Assembly: GCA_030427405.1 (NCBI GenBank)
Contig: JAUHXK010000006.1
Span: 1 to 64,000, forward strand
Reading direction: 5' to 3'
Source: Alphaproteobacteria bacterium
GTDB lineage: Bacteria > Pseudomonadota > Alphaproteobacteria > Rhodobacterales > Rhodobacteraceae
DNA length: 64,000 bases
Below are positions 16,975-26,621 of the stretch, piece by piece (position 1 is the first letter of the stretch; each line of letters starts with the position of its first letter). The notes beneath the pieces are model-generated. The model made no database searches. It worked only from the letters and a program-made list of their open reading frames with translations, and had not been told where the DNA came from. A program made the translations under genes and the position numbers.

Positions 16975-17595
16975 ATGCCCGTCCAGGCTGTGATCTTCGA
17001 TATCGGAAACGTGCTGATCGAATGGCAGCCAGAGCGGTATTATGACCGCGTGATCGGCGAAGACCGGCGCCGCAAGATGTTCTCGACCGTTGATTTGCAC
17101 GGCATGAACGACCTTGTGGATCAGGGGCATCATTTCACCGATACGATCTATGACTGGGCCGAAAAATACCCGCAATGGCGCGCCGAAATCCGTATGTGGC
17201 ATGACAACTGGATCGAGCTGGCGGCGCCGGAAATTCCGCACTCGGTCCGGCTGCTGCGTGCGCTGCGCGCGCAGGGGGTTCCGGTTTTTGCGCTGACCAA
17301 TTTCGGCGTGCAGAACTTTGATTATGCAACCACCGTCTATCCGTTCCTGACCGAGTTTGACCGCCTTTATGTTTCCGGCAGGATGAAGGCAGTGAAACCG
17401 CACAGCCCGATCTATGAGATGGTCGAGGCCGATTGCGGGTTGGCCCCCGAAACCCTTCTGTTCGCCGATGACCGGATCGACAATATCGAAACCGCGCGGG
17501 CGCGCGGCTGGCAGACCCATCATTTCACCGGCCCGCAGGGATGGGCCGACCGGCTGGTCGCCGAAGGCTTGTTGCGGCCGGACCAGGCGGTTTAG
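16975..17595 (+). CDS. HAD family hydrolase (YihX-like)
   Basis: 206-aa haloacid dehalogenase-like hydrolase. The nucleophile motif is FDIGNVLIEW with Asp9, with Gly in the usual second-Asp position as seen in the YihX/epoxide-hydrolase-like branch. Motif II is ALTNFG (about residues 105-110), motif III lysine is in MKAVKPH, and motif IV is FADDRIDN. Substrate is probably a small phosphoester; it cannot be predicted. ATG 16975 is used, with AAAGG upstream; a GTG at 16960 would add five residues. Its stop lies 1 nt from the end of the convergent MFS gene. Confidence 0.88.
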   Translation: MPVQAVIFDIGNVLIEWQPERYYDRVIGEDRRRKMFSTVDLHGMNDLVDQGHHFTDTIYDWAEKYPQWRAEIRMWHDNWIELAAPEIPHSVRLLRALRAQGVPVFALTNFGVQNFDYATTVYPFLTEFDRLYVSGRMKAVKPHSPIYEMVEADCGLAPETLLFADDRIDNIETARARGWQTHHFTGPQGWADRLVAEGLLRPDQAV

Positions 17596-17596
17596 G

Positions 17597-18835
17597 CTAG
17601 GCGGGCGCCGGAACCGGCCTGTTTTCACGAATGGGCAGGTGAACCACGGCGCTGAACGCTCCGATTGCGACACCAATCCACCAGACCAGCGTGTAATCGC
17701 CATGGGCGTCGTACAGCCGCCCGCCCAGCCAAATGCCCAAAAAGCTGCCGACCTGATGGCTGAAGAAGATGATGCCGTAAAGCGTACCCATGTAGCGCAG
17801 ACCATAGAGATGCGCGACCAGCCCCGAAGTCAGGGGAACCGTGGCCAGCCATAGCGATCCCATCACCAGTGAAAACACGATAACCGATAGCGGCGTGATC
17901 GGGAATATGATGAACCCCGCCGCCGCCACGGTACGGGCCGCGTATATGATGGCCAGCAGGTATTTCTTGGGAAAATGGTTGCCCGCCCAGCCTGCAAGAA
18001 GCGTTCCGCCAATATTGGCCAGCCCGATCAACGAAATCGAGATTGCCCCAAGCGCCGAGGTCGTGGTGATTCCGACGGCATGCAGCATTCCGCCCGGCTG
18101 GATGGGGCCGCACATTTCGGCCACGAAGGCCGGGAAATGGGCCGTGATGAAACCCAGCTGATAGCCGCAGCTGAAAAAGCCGATGAAAATCAGCGTGTAA
18201 GAGGGGTCGCGGAAGGCTTTGCGCAGGATCTGGCCCATGCTCTCTGCCAGGTCCGCATTGCTTGCCTGTTGCGGGGCGCGCATGAACGGAAGGGTCAGAA
18301 CCAGGGTAAGAACCGCGACCGCAAAGAGGATGAACACCGTCTGCCAGGGGAGGAATGACAGCATCCATTCAGCGGTCGGCGCGCCGAGGACCTGGCCAAA
18401 GCTTCCAGCAGCCGTGATGATGGCCAGGGACATGGACCTGTTGGCGTCGGAAGCGGCACGCCCGACCACGGCCAGGATCACACCGAAGCCGGTTCCGGCA
18501 ATCCCGAATCCAACCAGCCACGCATACATCTGATGTTCGAAAGGTGTCACCGACCACGCCGACAGCACCAACCCGGCCGCATAGAAAAGCGCCCCCAATA
18601 TGATCGCACGCCGGTCGCCGATCTTTTCGGCGATTGCGCCGAAAATCGGTTGTCCGATGCCCCAGGCAAGGTTTTGAATCGCAATGGCCATCGAAAAATC
18701 GGTGCGCAGCCACCCGAACTCGTCCGCGATGGGGATTTGAAACACGCCAAAGGATGCGCGCACGGCAAAGCTGACCGTGATGATGATACATCCGACGATC
18801 AGAACGGGGTTAAAAAGGCGGACCGATTGCTGCAT
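17597..18835 (-). CDS. MFS transporter
   Basis: 412-aa major facilitator protein with 12 predicted helices and a central cytoplasmic loop (about residues 195-220). The start is placed at ATG 18835 (MQQSVRLFNPV), just before the first membrane helix; an upstream extension would only add a basic leader. The conserved loop after helix 2 (AEKIGDRRAI) matches the MFS signature. It resembles the oxalate/formate antiporter-like (OFA/MCT) group in helix arrangement, but the substrate is unknown. Convergent with the HAD gene and divergent from zapE. Confidence 0.88.
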   Translation of the reverse strand: MQQSVRLFNPVLIVGCIIITVSFAVRASFGVFQIPIADEFGWLRTDFSMAIAIQNLAWGIGQPIFGAIAEKIGDRRAIILGALFYAAGLVLSAWSVTPFEHQMYAWLVGFGIAGTGFGVILAVVGRAASDANRSMSLAIITAAGSFGQVLGAPTAEWMLSFLPWQTVFILFAVAVLTLVLTLPFMRAPQQASNADLAESMGQILRKAFRDPSYTLIFIGFFSCGYQLGFITAHFPAFVAEMCGPIQPGGMLHAVGITTTSALGAISISLIGLANIGGTLLAGWAGNHFPKKYLLAIIYAARTVAAAGFIIFPITPLSVIVFSLVMGSLWLATVPLTSGLVAHLYGLRYMGTLYGIIFFSHQVGSFLGIWLGGRLYDAHGDYTLVWWIGVAIGAFSAVVHLPIRENRPVPAPA

Positions 18836-18985
18836 TGGAACCCTGGCTGTTACTTTGGGCGGGAAAATGAAAGCGAATGCCCGGCGCGTCAATTCAGGAG
18901 TTTTGCGGTCACGGATAAGCAAATTTGATGTGTCGAAAAAACTGTCCGCTTTTCAAGGGGCAACGCTGGCGTTATGGCTCGGGGT

Positions 18986-20044
18986 ATGACGGATTTGATA
19001 TCGCTTTACGAGGCGCGCGTTGCGGATGGCACCTTGCGGCGCGACGACGCGCAAGAGGCTGTTCTGCCCCGGTTCGAACGTATCCGCGCGGCCTTGAAAA
19101 CGCCCGTCCGGCGGGGGCTGTTCCGCAAGGCACCACCGCCGCCAAAAGGGCTGTACCTGTGGGGCGGCGTCGGGCGCGGCAAGTCAATGCTGATGGATAT
19201 GTTCGTCGAGGCGCTGTCGGATATTCCGGTGCGCCGGGTTCACTTTCACGCTTTCATGCAAGAGGTTCACGCGGGCATGCATGCCGCGCGGGCGCAGGGC
19301 GTAAAGGATGCGCTGGCGCCTGTGGCCGCTGAGATCGTGAAAACGGTTCGGTTGCTGGCCTTCGACGAGATGCAGATTACCGACATAACCGACGCGATGA
19401 TCGTTGGCCGGTTGTTCGACCTGCTGCATGCGGGGGGTGTCGTGGTCGTCACCACGTCGAACCGGCATCCTGACGACCTGTACAAGGACGGGTTGAACCG
19501 GCAATTGTTCTTGCCGTTCATCGCCCATATCAAGGAACAGTCCGAGGTTTGGGAACTGGTTTCGCCCACGGATTACCGCCAGAACCGGCTGGAGGGTGCG
19601 CAGGTTTATTTCACCCCGATCGGACCCGAGGCGCGCGCCAATATCCGGGCTGTGTGGCAGGATCTGTCGGGCGGACCGGCCGATCCGCTGGTCCTGCAGG
19701 TCAAAGGGCGCGACGTGGTCCTGCCGGCCTTTCGGAACGGCATTGCACGGGCCACGTTTTATGACCTGTGCGGGCGTATGCTGGGCCCTGGGGATTATTT
19801 GGCAATTGCCGAAGCGGTAAAGGTGCTGGTGCTGGAAGACGTACCGCGCCTGTCGCGCAACAATTTCAACGAGGCCAAGCGGTTTGTCACCCTGATCGAC
19901 GCCTTGTACGAGGCGCGGGTCCGGTTGATCTGTTCCGCGGCCGCTGAACCCGAGATGCTGTATGTCGAAGGCGAAGGGACTTTTGAATTTGAACGCACCG
20001 CCTCGCGGTTGCGGGAGATGCAGGATCAGGATTGGGGGACATAG
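18986..20044 (+). CDS. zapE: Cell division ATPase ZapE (AFG1-like)
   Basis: 352-aa AFG1/ZapE-type AAA ATPase. Walker A is GGVGRGKS at residues 60-67, Walker B is LLAFDEMQ, sensor-like NRHP occurs in TTSNRHPDDLY, and the C-terminal FERTASRLREMQ is typical for the family. ZapE acts on the Z-ring in E. coli, while mitochondrial AFG1 homologues help protein quality control. ATG 18986 is preferred over ATG 18974 because the shorter form matches the usual family start. It ends at a two-hairpin repeat shared with the convergent folC gene. Confidence 0.92.
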   Translation: MTDLISLYEARVADGTLRRDDAQEAVLPRFERIRAALKTPVRRGLFRKAPPPPKGLYLWGGVGRGKSMLMDMFVEALSDIPVRRVHFHAFMQEVHAGMHAARAQGVKDALAPVAAEIVKTVRLLAFDEMQITDITDAMIVGRLFDLLHAGGVVVVTTSNRHPDDLYKDGLNRQLFLPFIAHIKEQSEVWELVSPTDYRQNRLEGAQVYFTPIGPEARANIRAVWQDLSGGPADPLVLQVKGRDVVLPAFRNGIARATFYDLCGRMLGPGDYLAIAEAVKVLVLEDVPRLSRNNFNEAKRFVTLIDALYEARVRLICSAAAEPEMLYVEGEGTFEFERTASRLREMQDQDWGT

Positions 20045-20107
20045 GGGGCTCTGCCCCCGCCGCCCATGGCGGCTCCCCCGGGATATTTTCAGCCAGATGA
20101 AGCCCTG
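20044..20107. repeat. Rhodobacterales-type extragenic palindromic element, likely terminator
   Basis: Two tandem perfect hairpins, GGGGGC-TCT-GCCCCC (20044-20058) and GCCGCC-CAT-GGCGGC (20059-20073), are followed by TCCCCCGGGATATTTTC and CAGCCAGATGAAG. From memory, this arrangement is common after genes in Rhodobacteraceae. It sits between the convergent genes zapE and folC, so it probably ends transcription from both sides. No second copy was seen in this window. Confidence 0.7.
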
Positions 20108-20119
20108 CGGGCGGACAAA

Positions 20120-21394
20120 TCAGCCGTTGTCGCGCAGGACTTTGCCCGCAAGGTAAAGCGAGCCGCAGATCAGAACGCGCGCTGCAGGATCGCTTGCTGT
20201 GATTGCCGCCAAGGCTTCGGAGACGGTATTGGCGGTCGTGGCGGGCAGGTTCACCGCCGTTGCGGCGGCCGCGGTTTCAGCGGCGCTGAGCGTGGCGGGT
20301 TCGTCAGGGATCGAAACGGCGGTCAGGCTGGCTGCCTGTGCAGCCAATGGGGCCAGGTAGCCGGTCACGTCCTTGGTGTTGAGCATCCCGCAAATCAGAT
20401 GCGTCGGACGGAGCGGCAGCTCTGACAAGAGCTCGGCCAGGGCCTGCCCTGCGGCGGCGTTGTGCCCCCCATCAAGCCAAAGTTCGGACCCTGGGGCCTG
20501 ATCGGTCAACGGGCCGGATCTGAGGCGTTGCATCCGCGCGGGCCATTGGGCCTTGGTGACTGCGGACTCATAGGCGCGGTCACCCATGTCCAGGTGTCGC
20601 AGCACGGCAAGGGCCGCGCCCGCGTTCTGGATTTGGTGCTGGCCCAGAAGGTTTGGCAGCGGCAAATCGCGCAGCCCTGTTTCATCCTGGTAGACCAGGC
20701 GCCCGTTTTCCTTTTGAACGTGCCAGTGCTGGCCATGAATCAGCAACGGCGCGCCCAGCCGGGCGGCGGTGTATTCGATGACTTCGAGCGCTTCGTCCTG
20801 TTGAGGGCCAACGACGCAGGGCACACCGGGTTTAATGATCCCGGCCTTTTCCGCCGCGATTTTCCCCAAGGTGTCGCCCAGGAATTGTTCGTGGTCGATT
20901 GAGACCGGCGTTATCACGGTGACTGCGGGCTGGCTGATTACGTTGGTTGCATCCAGGCGCCCGCCCAGCCCGACCTCGAGCAGGGTAAAATCCGCTTTGG
21001 TGCGGGCAAACGCCAATAGGGCGGCGCAGGTGGTGATCTCGAAATAGGTGATGTTTTCGCCGCCATTGGCCGCGTAGCATTCGTCCAGTACCGCGGTCAG
21101 CGCAGGTTCAGAGATCAGGTCGCCCGCGATGCGGATACGTTCGTGGAAACGGGCCAGGTGCGGCGACGTATAGGCATGGGCCGAGCGCCCTGCCCCTTCG
21201 AGCCCGGCACGAAGCATGGCCTGTGTCGATCCCTTGCCGTTGGTGCCGGCGATGTGAATGACCGGAGGCAGCCTGTCCTGCGGGTTGTCGAGGGCGGCCA
21301 GCAAGCGCCAGACGCGATCCAGTGTCAGGTCGATGATCTTGGGATGCAGCGCCATCATCCGTTCGAGGATGGCGTCCGAAGGCGCACCCGTCAT
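20120..21394 (-). CDS. folC: Bifunctional dihydrofolate/folylpolyglutamate synthase
   Basis: 424-aa Mur-ligase-like ATP-dependent enzyme that adds glutamate to dihydropteroate and to reduced folates. The P-loop is GTNGKGST (about residues 49-56), preceded by VIHIA, and further signatures are [26 protein letters not shown] and [11 protein letters not shown]. The C-terminal ligase domain contains [10 protein letters not shown]. Full length for the family. Its ATG overlaps the accD stop codon by 4 nt, so accD-folC are co-transcribed, a common alphaproteobacterial arrangement. Confidence 0.96.
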   Translation of the reverse strand: MTGAPSDAILERMMALHPKIIDLTLDRVWRLLAALDNPQDRLPPVIHIAGTNGKGSTQAMLRAGLEGAGRSAHAYTSPHLARFHERIRIAGDLISEPALTAVLDECYAANGGENITYFEITTCAALLAFARTKADFTLLEVGLGGRLDATNVISQPAVTVITPVSIDHEQFLGDTLGKIAAEKAGIIKPGVPCVVGPQQDEALEVIEYTAARLGAPLLIHGQHWHVQKENGRLVYQDETGLRDLPLPNLLGQHQIQNAGAALAVLRHLDMGDRAYESAVTKAQWPARMQRLRSGPLTDQAPGSELWLDGGHNAAAGQALAELLSELPLRPTHLICGMLNTKDVTGYLAPLAAQAASLTAVSIPDEPATLSAAETAAAATAVNLPATTANTVSEALAAITASDPAARVLICGSLYLAGKVLRDNG

Positions 21395-22332
21395 TTCTGG
21401 TCTTGGGGTTCGGGCGCTGTCTCGGCGGGGGCGTCTGCCTCGGACGTGGGATCGGGCGCGGGAAGGTCGCCCTTGATCGCGGGGGGCAGGCCCATCAGCA
21501 TGCGGACAATGGTGATCAGCTCGTCGCGCATCTCGGTGCGTTTGGTCACCCGGTCGAGCATGCCATGGTCCAGCAGATATTCGGCGCGCTGGAACCCTTC
21601 GGGCAGTTTTTCGCGGATGGTCTGTTCGATCACACGCGGACCCGCAAAGCAGATCAGTGCGTTGGGTTCCGAGATATGGACATCGCCCAGCATGGCGTAG
21701 GATGCGGTCACGCCGCCGGTTGTGGGGTGGGTCAGCACGACGATGTAGGGCAGGTTCGCCTCTTTAAGCATCTCGACCGCAACCGTGGTCCGGGGCATCT
21801 GCATCAGGCTGAGAATGCCCTCTTGCATCCGCGCGCCGCCAGCCGCCGAGAACAGGATCAGCGGGCGCTTGAGCTTTACCGCCTCTTGCGCGGCTGCGAT
21901 GATGGCGTTGCCGACATACATGCCCATCGACCCGCCCATGAAAGAGAAATCCTGAGCAGCGGCAATGACGGGTGTGCGCCCGATTTCGCCCGCGGCAACC
22001 AGCATCGCCTCTTTCTCGCCGGTTTTTTTCTGCGCGGCTTTCATCCGGTCGGGGTATTTCTTTTGATCCCGGAACTGCAGCGGGTCATCCTTGGGGGCCG
22101 GCACGTCGACCTCGGTAAAGACACCGCCGTCAAACAGGTGCCCAAAACGGTCACGGGGCGTGATCGCCATATGGTGGCCGCATTGCGTGCAGACATTCTG
22201 GTTTTCTGCCAGTTCGCGGTGGAACAGCATCGTCCCGCATTCATCGCATTTGTGCCAGAGATTCTCGGGCACCTCGCGGCGCGAAAAGATCGAGTTGATC
22301 CGGGGGCGAACGTAGTTTGTGATCCAGTTCAT
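21391..22332 (-). CDS. accD: Acetyl-CoA carboxylase carboxyltransferase subunit beta
   Basis: 313-aa subunit of acetyl-CoA carboxylase, which makes malonyl-CoA for fatty acid synthesis. The start [12 protein letters not shown] matches the usual family N-terminus, so ATG 22332 is used instead of the upstream ATG 22365. A four-cysteine zinc ribbon (C29, C32, C48, C51) precedes the carboxyltransferase core with FMGGSMG and [12 protein letters not shown], and GPRVIEQTI. An acidic, Pro/Ala-rich tail follows. Co-transcribed with folC. Confidence 0.96.
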   Translation of the reverse strand: MNWITNYVRPRINSIFSRREVPENLWHKCDECGTMLFHRELAENQNVCTQCGHHMAITPRDRFGHLFDGGVFTEVDVPAPKDDPLQFRDQKKYPDRMKAAQKKTGEKEAMLVAAGEIGRTPVIAAAQDFSFMGGSMGMYVGNAIIAAAQEAVKLKRPLILFSAAGGARMQEGILSLMQMPRTTVAVEMLKEANLPYIVVLTHPTTGGVTASYAMLGDVHISEPNALICFAGPRVIEQTIREKLPEGFQRAEYLLDHGMLDRVTKRTEMRDELITIVRMLMGLPPAIKGDLPAPDPTSEADAPAETAPEPQDQK

Positions 22333-22391
22333 GTCGGAACCTTGTTGGTGCGGCGTTGACGTCAAATAAGACGCAACGGAAGGAATTGCAA

Positions 22392-23288
22392 TCAGCGCCT
22401 GAGCGCAAGGCGCGCGGTAAGCCAGCTGACGATCATGACGGCGAAATCCACCGCCAGCCAGGGGCGCAGCGCTTGCGTATCGGTCATGTCATAGGGAAGG
22501 TGAAACAGCGCCAGGCCACCCAGGTTGTCGGGCAGCGATACCAAAAGCAAGGCAACAGCGTTGTTGACGAAATGCATGGCAATTGCCGGTCCCAATGTCC
22601 CGGACCGGGCGGTCAGATCCGCGCTGAACAGGCCAAACATGCAGGCCCAGACCGCGATCAGACCGGCATTATCGCCAGCCGCAACGGGGGTATAGTGCCC
22701 CAGGGCAAACAGAATGGATGGCAGGCCCATCCAGATCAGCGGGGATCGGAACCGGGCTGCCAGGCTTTGCTGCAGGTATCCGCGAAACAGAATCTCTTCG
22801 GCCCCGGTCTGAATCAGGATCGCGACGATCGACAAAGGCAGAAGACCCACCCATGTTGATAGCGGTAGATTGGGCAACAGGGGCATACCCATGTCATAGG
22901 GCGGAAGGATCAGAACAACTGCCCCCAGAGCCAGAAGAGCGCGCAAAACACGCCAGAACTGAAATATGGCAAGGCTGCGCGGCCCCAGCACCGACCCCAG
23001 GCCGCGGTGCTGAAACTGGCGCGCGGCCACGGCGACACCCAGAATGGCAAAGGCGAAACTGGTCAGCAGCACCAGCATGGCCACAGGCGAGGACCCGTTG
23101 AGAAACGCCAGGACCCAATCCGGCGGGCCCAGGCTGGCGACCACACCAAACAGGACCGCATTCAGGGCGATAATGATGGCGGCAACAACAGCCAGCCCGG
23201 CCACGGTGCGCCAGAGCTGTGGGTAGTTGCGCGCCTCTGCCACCAGTGTTTCGTGCGCGCAATACGGCGCGCCGTGTTGCCTATCCAT
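22392..23288 (-). CDS. CPBP family intramembrane metalloprotease
   Basis: 298-aa multi-pass membrane protein (about seven to eight helices). The CPBP/Rce1-type catalytic motifs are visible: [10 protein letters not shown] (glutamates and arginine), FALGHY (first His) and HFVNNA (second His and Asn). The family cleaves or processes membrane or prenylated proteins, or helps bacteriocin immunity; the substrate here is unknown. The ATG at 23288 overlaps the 3' end of the large ABC gene by 8 nt, so the two are co-translated. Confidence 0.9.
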   Translation of the reverse strand: MDRQHGAPYCAHETLVAEARNYPQLWRTVAGLAVVAAIIIALNAVLFGVVASLGPPDWVLAFLNGSSPVAMLVLLTSFAFAILGVAVAARQFQHRGLGSVLGPRSLAIFQFWRVLRALLALGAVVLILPPYDMGMPLLPNLPLSTWVGLLPLSIVAILIQTGAEEILFRGYLQQSLAARFRSPLIWMGLPSILFALGHYTPVAAGDNAGLIAVWACMFGLFSADLTARSGTLGPAIAMHFVNNAVALLLVSLPDNLGGLALFHLPYDMTDTQALRPWLAVDFAVMIVSWLTARLALRR

Positions 23289-26200
23289 CCTCGGAGTGCC
23301 TTGCAGGCTCGGCCTCGGCCTGCGTGCCGATCGGTACGTCCGAGACCAGCAACCTTTCCGAAACCGTGGTGAAATAACCCGAAATCGTTTCCAGCAGGCT
23401 GACTGCGACGGTGGCATCGTTTTCGATGACCGATCGCAGTTCCTCGGCCCCGATCCTGAGGAACGAGCAATCGGTCACCGCAACAAGGTCAAGCTGCCGG
23501 GCCTGTCGTGTAATAATCGACAAATCTCCGATCAGGCGTCCGGGTTCGACGGTCGAGATCGAGGTCTTTGTTCCATCGTCGCGGGTCCAGTCCAGGTTGG
23601 CCTGTCCCGATACGCAAAGATAGGCGGCGTCAGGGTTTTGGCCGCGCGCAAATATGGTCTGGCCTGCGGCGGCATCATACCACTGCGCAGAGAATGCAAG
23701 CAGGCGCTGATTTCGACCATCCAGCCGCGCGAACGGTTCCGAGGCCGAGATGATCTTGAGCTTGCGGCTGAGATCGGCGCTGGCGCCTTCTTCGACCTCC
23801 GTTTGGGTCCGCGACACACCGTCGATGCGCCCATCCTTGACCTCGACGAACAGGTCATAGGCTTCGGGGTGGGCAAAGTGGTCCTCCATGAAGATCATGA
23901 TCGAATCGGGCAGCAATTCGCGCAGTTTCAGGCGCGTGCGCAGGCGGCTTTCGGAATCGTGGCTGGCCAGCGCCTTGTCGAGGATCAGGATATCGGGGCG
24001 TTTGATACCTGCACGGGAAAAGGCCGCCCGTTCCTGAAAAACGGTTGGCAGGTTGTTACCGCCAAGTCCCGAAGGAAGGTCATAGATGATGGCCGCCACC
24101 CGACGGCGCAGCCCCGCTTCGTTGAGGGTGTCGGCAATCACTTCTTCGATTTCGTCGCTAAAGGCCCCGGCCATGATCGACACCCGGCCATAAAGGGCGT
24201 TTTCGATGACGGTCAGACGCGGCAGATAGGCATCGGGCGAGACCGGAACGAACATGTCCTTCAACGCTTCGCGCAGCTCTGCCGCGCGGTTGTGCCGAAT
24301 GGACAGGATCTTGTTCTTGTATTCCTCGGGAAAGCTGGGGCCGATCTGTTCCGCGGTCAGCATGAACGGAACCGTCAGCAGCAGGGACCGATCGCGGTCG
24401 CTGAATTCGGCACCTGCGACCTTGTGCCTGCGTTCCTCGATATCAAGCAAGCGGTGATACATGTCCTTGGAAATACCCAGCCGCAGAAACAGGGGGTGGT
24501 CAGCCCCGTCGCGTCCGAATGTACGGCTCAGGGTTTCAAGGACCGCGCTGGCAATGGCCATTGCGTCCTCGTCCAGGCGGTGCGCCCTGAGCATTGCCAG
24601 GAACCGCCCGTCATCGGCCAGCATATCGGGCGAGATGTTCTGGGCGGGCGCGGAAAACAGCAGGTTTCCCCCCAGCGGAACCGCCGGATTAAAGCTGTCG
24701 GGGTCAAACTGATAGACATATTGGTCCAGCCCCTTTTCGCGCAAGCGCTGCGCGATTTTCGGGCGCAGGTTTACTATTTCCGTGGCCAGGTCGGGATGCA
24801 GGCCGGGGTCGAATTGCGACCGCAACGTGCGGCGGAACATGTATTCGTCAATGCCCATCGCCTCGACCAGTTGGAACCACCAATTGCGGATATCGTCGAT
24901 ATTATCCAGCCCGGCGAGGCCCGGGTCGAGCCAGTCATCTGACAGTGAATCGGGCAAATTGCCCGCCCGGAGCGCCTCGGCCTGGCGTTTGGAGGGCGTC
25001 TGCGTGGCTTGGGCCTGGTGGCGCGGATGCGTCCGAAGTGGCATCAACAGGTTGTCCCCCAGCGTTCCGTCAAACAGGTAGGGGCGCGAATAGGCGTATC
25101 CGATGCGGGCAGCGATCACCGCCTGATGCAGGTCGTTCAGGTTGTGTCCGGCCACGATCACCTCGCCATGAACCGGCAGCACTTCGCGGGTCAGGACCTG
25201 GGCCAGCGCGTTGCGTTCCGAGGTCTGGGGCGCCTGGATGGCCACCCGCGCGCCGGGCGGAATGGTCAGGTCGATATCTTCCAGAACCGTCTTGCCGTCG
25301 GCATCGCGCACAGTCACGTTGCGCAGCTCGATCCCGCCGCGCAGATGCGGGATGGTTTCGGGCGCGTTGTCGAACAGCTCTTCGGGGATCATGTTGTCAG
25401 GCGCGAACCGTTCGGTCACGATCTGCCAGCGCAGCGACATGTCCTGAACCTGGTTGTAATAGGTCAGCAGGTCCTTCCAGGGGCCGCTGAGATCCTTGTA
25501 GGCCCCCAGCGCGGCCACCAGCGCGCCAACCGTAACCTCGCCCGTGATCGCCAGGTACCCGCCCACCGAATAGAACAGGAAGGGGGTCATCTGCGTGATC
25601 AGGTTGTTGAGGAACTTCATGAAGAACTTCTTGTTGTAGATCCGGTACCGAATATCGAACAAGGTCCCCAGCCTGTGGCTGAACTGCGCCAGCCTGTAGC
25701 GCCACCCGCCATTGGTCCGCAGATCGCTGATTCCGGCGGCGCTTTCGCCGATTTCCGAACTGAGGCGCCGCACTTCCTGAATGCGGTCCTTGTTCAGAAG
25801 ATTGATCTGGCGCTGCAACCGGGGGATCAGCCAGGCCTGCAACGGTATGAGCGCAATGCTGGCCAGACCGAACCAGACGCTTTGCATGAACAAAAACGTC
25901 ACGATCGTCATCATCTGACCGAACTGGAACACCGGTTGCGCAATAGCGTCGCCCATCAGGCCGCCCATCGGCTCGGCCTCCGAGGTGATCATCGACACCA
26001 GCTCGCCCTGGCTGGTGGTGGCAAAATAGGTTTTTGGAAAGCGCATCGCACGGCTGATCAGCGTGAACCGCAGACGGCGCAGCATGCGTTCGGCCAGGAC
26101 GCCCTTCATCGTGTTGATGCGCATCTTCATTACGCCACTGGCAATGACGGTCGCCAAAAAGGCAAAGCACAGGATCAGCAGGTACTGGATCTGGGTTACT

Positions 26201-26376
26201 GTCAGCCCCCAGATCGTCACCGTATCGCCAGGCGCACCGATTGCGTCGTTGATGATCTGCTTGGGCAGTTCCAGCGAGGCGTAGAGAAACGGAAACGACA
26301 GCACGGTCAACAGCAACAGAACCAGTTGCTGTTTCTTGGAGTGCTTCCAGATAAACGCAAAAAGGGTGGGTTCCAT
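23281..26376 (-). CDS. Large ABC-exporter-like protein with degenerate nucleotide-binding domain and cNMP-binding domain
   Basis: 1031-aa protein. Residues about 15-325 form a type-I ABC exporter membrane domain with six hydrophobic helices. The nucleotide-binding domain follows from about residue 345, but the Walker A site reads QAPQTSERN (381-389) with no Gly-Lys-Ser/Thr; the signature is LPSGLGGNN (767-775) and the Walker B aspartate is followed by Lys801 where the catalytic Glu is expected. About 350 residues are inserted between the Walker A and signature regions. A cyclic-nucleotide-binding-like domain covers about 885-1010 (AAYLCVSGQANL, GRLIGDLSI). ATP hydrolysis looks unlikely; cNMP-gated or structural roles are possible. 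Operon with a CPBP protease. Confidence 0.85.
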   Translation of the reverse strand: MEPTLFAFIWKHSKKQQLVLLLLTVLSFPFLYASLELPKQIINDAIGAPGDTVTIWGLTVTQIQYLLILCFAFLATVIASGVMKMRINTMKGVLAERMLRRLRFTLISRAMRFPKTYFATTSQGELVSMITSEAEPMGGLMGDAIAQPVFQFGQMMTIVTFLFMQSVWFGLASIALIPLQAWLIPRLQRQINLLNKDRIQEVRRLSSEIGESAAGISDLRTNGGWRYRLAQFSHRLGTLFDIRYRIYNKKFFMKFLNNLITQMTPFLFYSVGGYLAITGEVTVGALVAALGAYKDLSGPWKDLLTYYNQVQDMSLRWQIVTERFAPDNMIPEELFDNAPETIPHLRGGIELRNVTVRDADGKTVLEDIDLTIPPGARVAIQAPQTSERNALAQVLTREVLPVHGEVIVAGHNLNDLHQAVIAARIGYAYSRPYLFDGTLGDNLLMPLRTHPRHQAQATQTPSKRQAEALRAGNLPDSLSDDWLDPGLAGLDNIDDIRNWWFQLVEAMGIDEYMFRRTLRSQFDPGLHPDLATEIVNLRPKIAQRLREKGLDQYVYQFDPDSFNPAVPLGGNLLFSAPAQNISPDMLADDGRFLAMLRAHRLDEDAMAIASAVLETLSRTFGRDGADHPLFLRLGISKDMYHRLLDIEERRHKVAGAEFSDRDRSLLLTVPFMLTAEQIGPSFPEEYKNKILSIRHNRAAELREALKDMFVPVSPDAYLPRLTVIENALYGRVSIMAGAFSDEIEEVIADTLNEAGLRRRVAAIIYDLPSGLGGNNLPTVFQERAAFSRAGIKRPDILILDKALASHDSESRLRTRLKLRELLPDSIMIFMEDHFAHPEAYDLFVEVKDGRIDGVSRTQTEVEEGASADLSRKLKIISASEPFARLDGRNQRLLAFSAQWYDAAAGQTIFARGQNPDAAYLCVSGQANLDWTRDDGTKTSISTVEPGRLIGDLSIITRQARQLDLVAVTDCSFLRIGAEELRSVIENDATVAVSLLETISGYFTTVSERLLVSDVPIGTQAEAEPARHSEDG

Positions 26377-26621
26377 ACCCCGGCCTCGTCATTGTCCTGA
26401 GTGATCTGCGGCGCCTCGCGGATGAACCACAATGACCGGGTGCCCGACGGTAAGCGCTGTCTGCGCCTATTTCAAGAATTGCGGCTGCGCAATGTGCCCC
26501 TGCGGCAAGAGCCGGGTTGATTCGTTCACAATTGAGGAATTTTCACGGGTAATTTCGGAAAGGCGGGTTTAACCCGCCGGGATTCTCTGGGTAAAGAGGT
26601 ACAGTTAAGGGCATTGGGGTC

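Noticed and set aside
23227-24942. A 571-aa plus-strand reading frame
   Set aside because: Antisense of the ABC-exporter-like gene, with Arg/Gln-rich unnatural composition.
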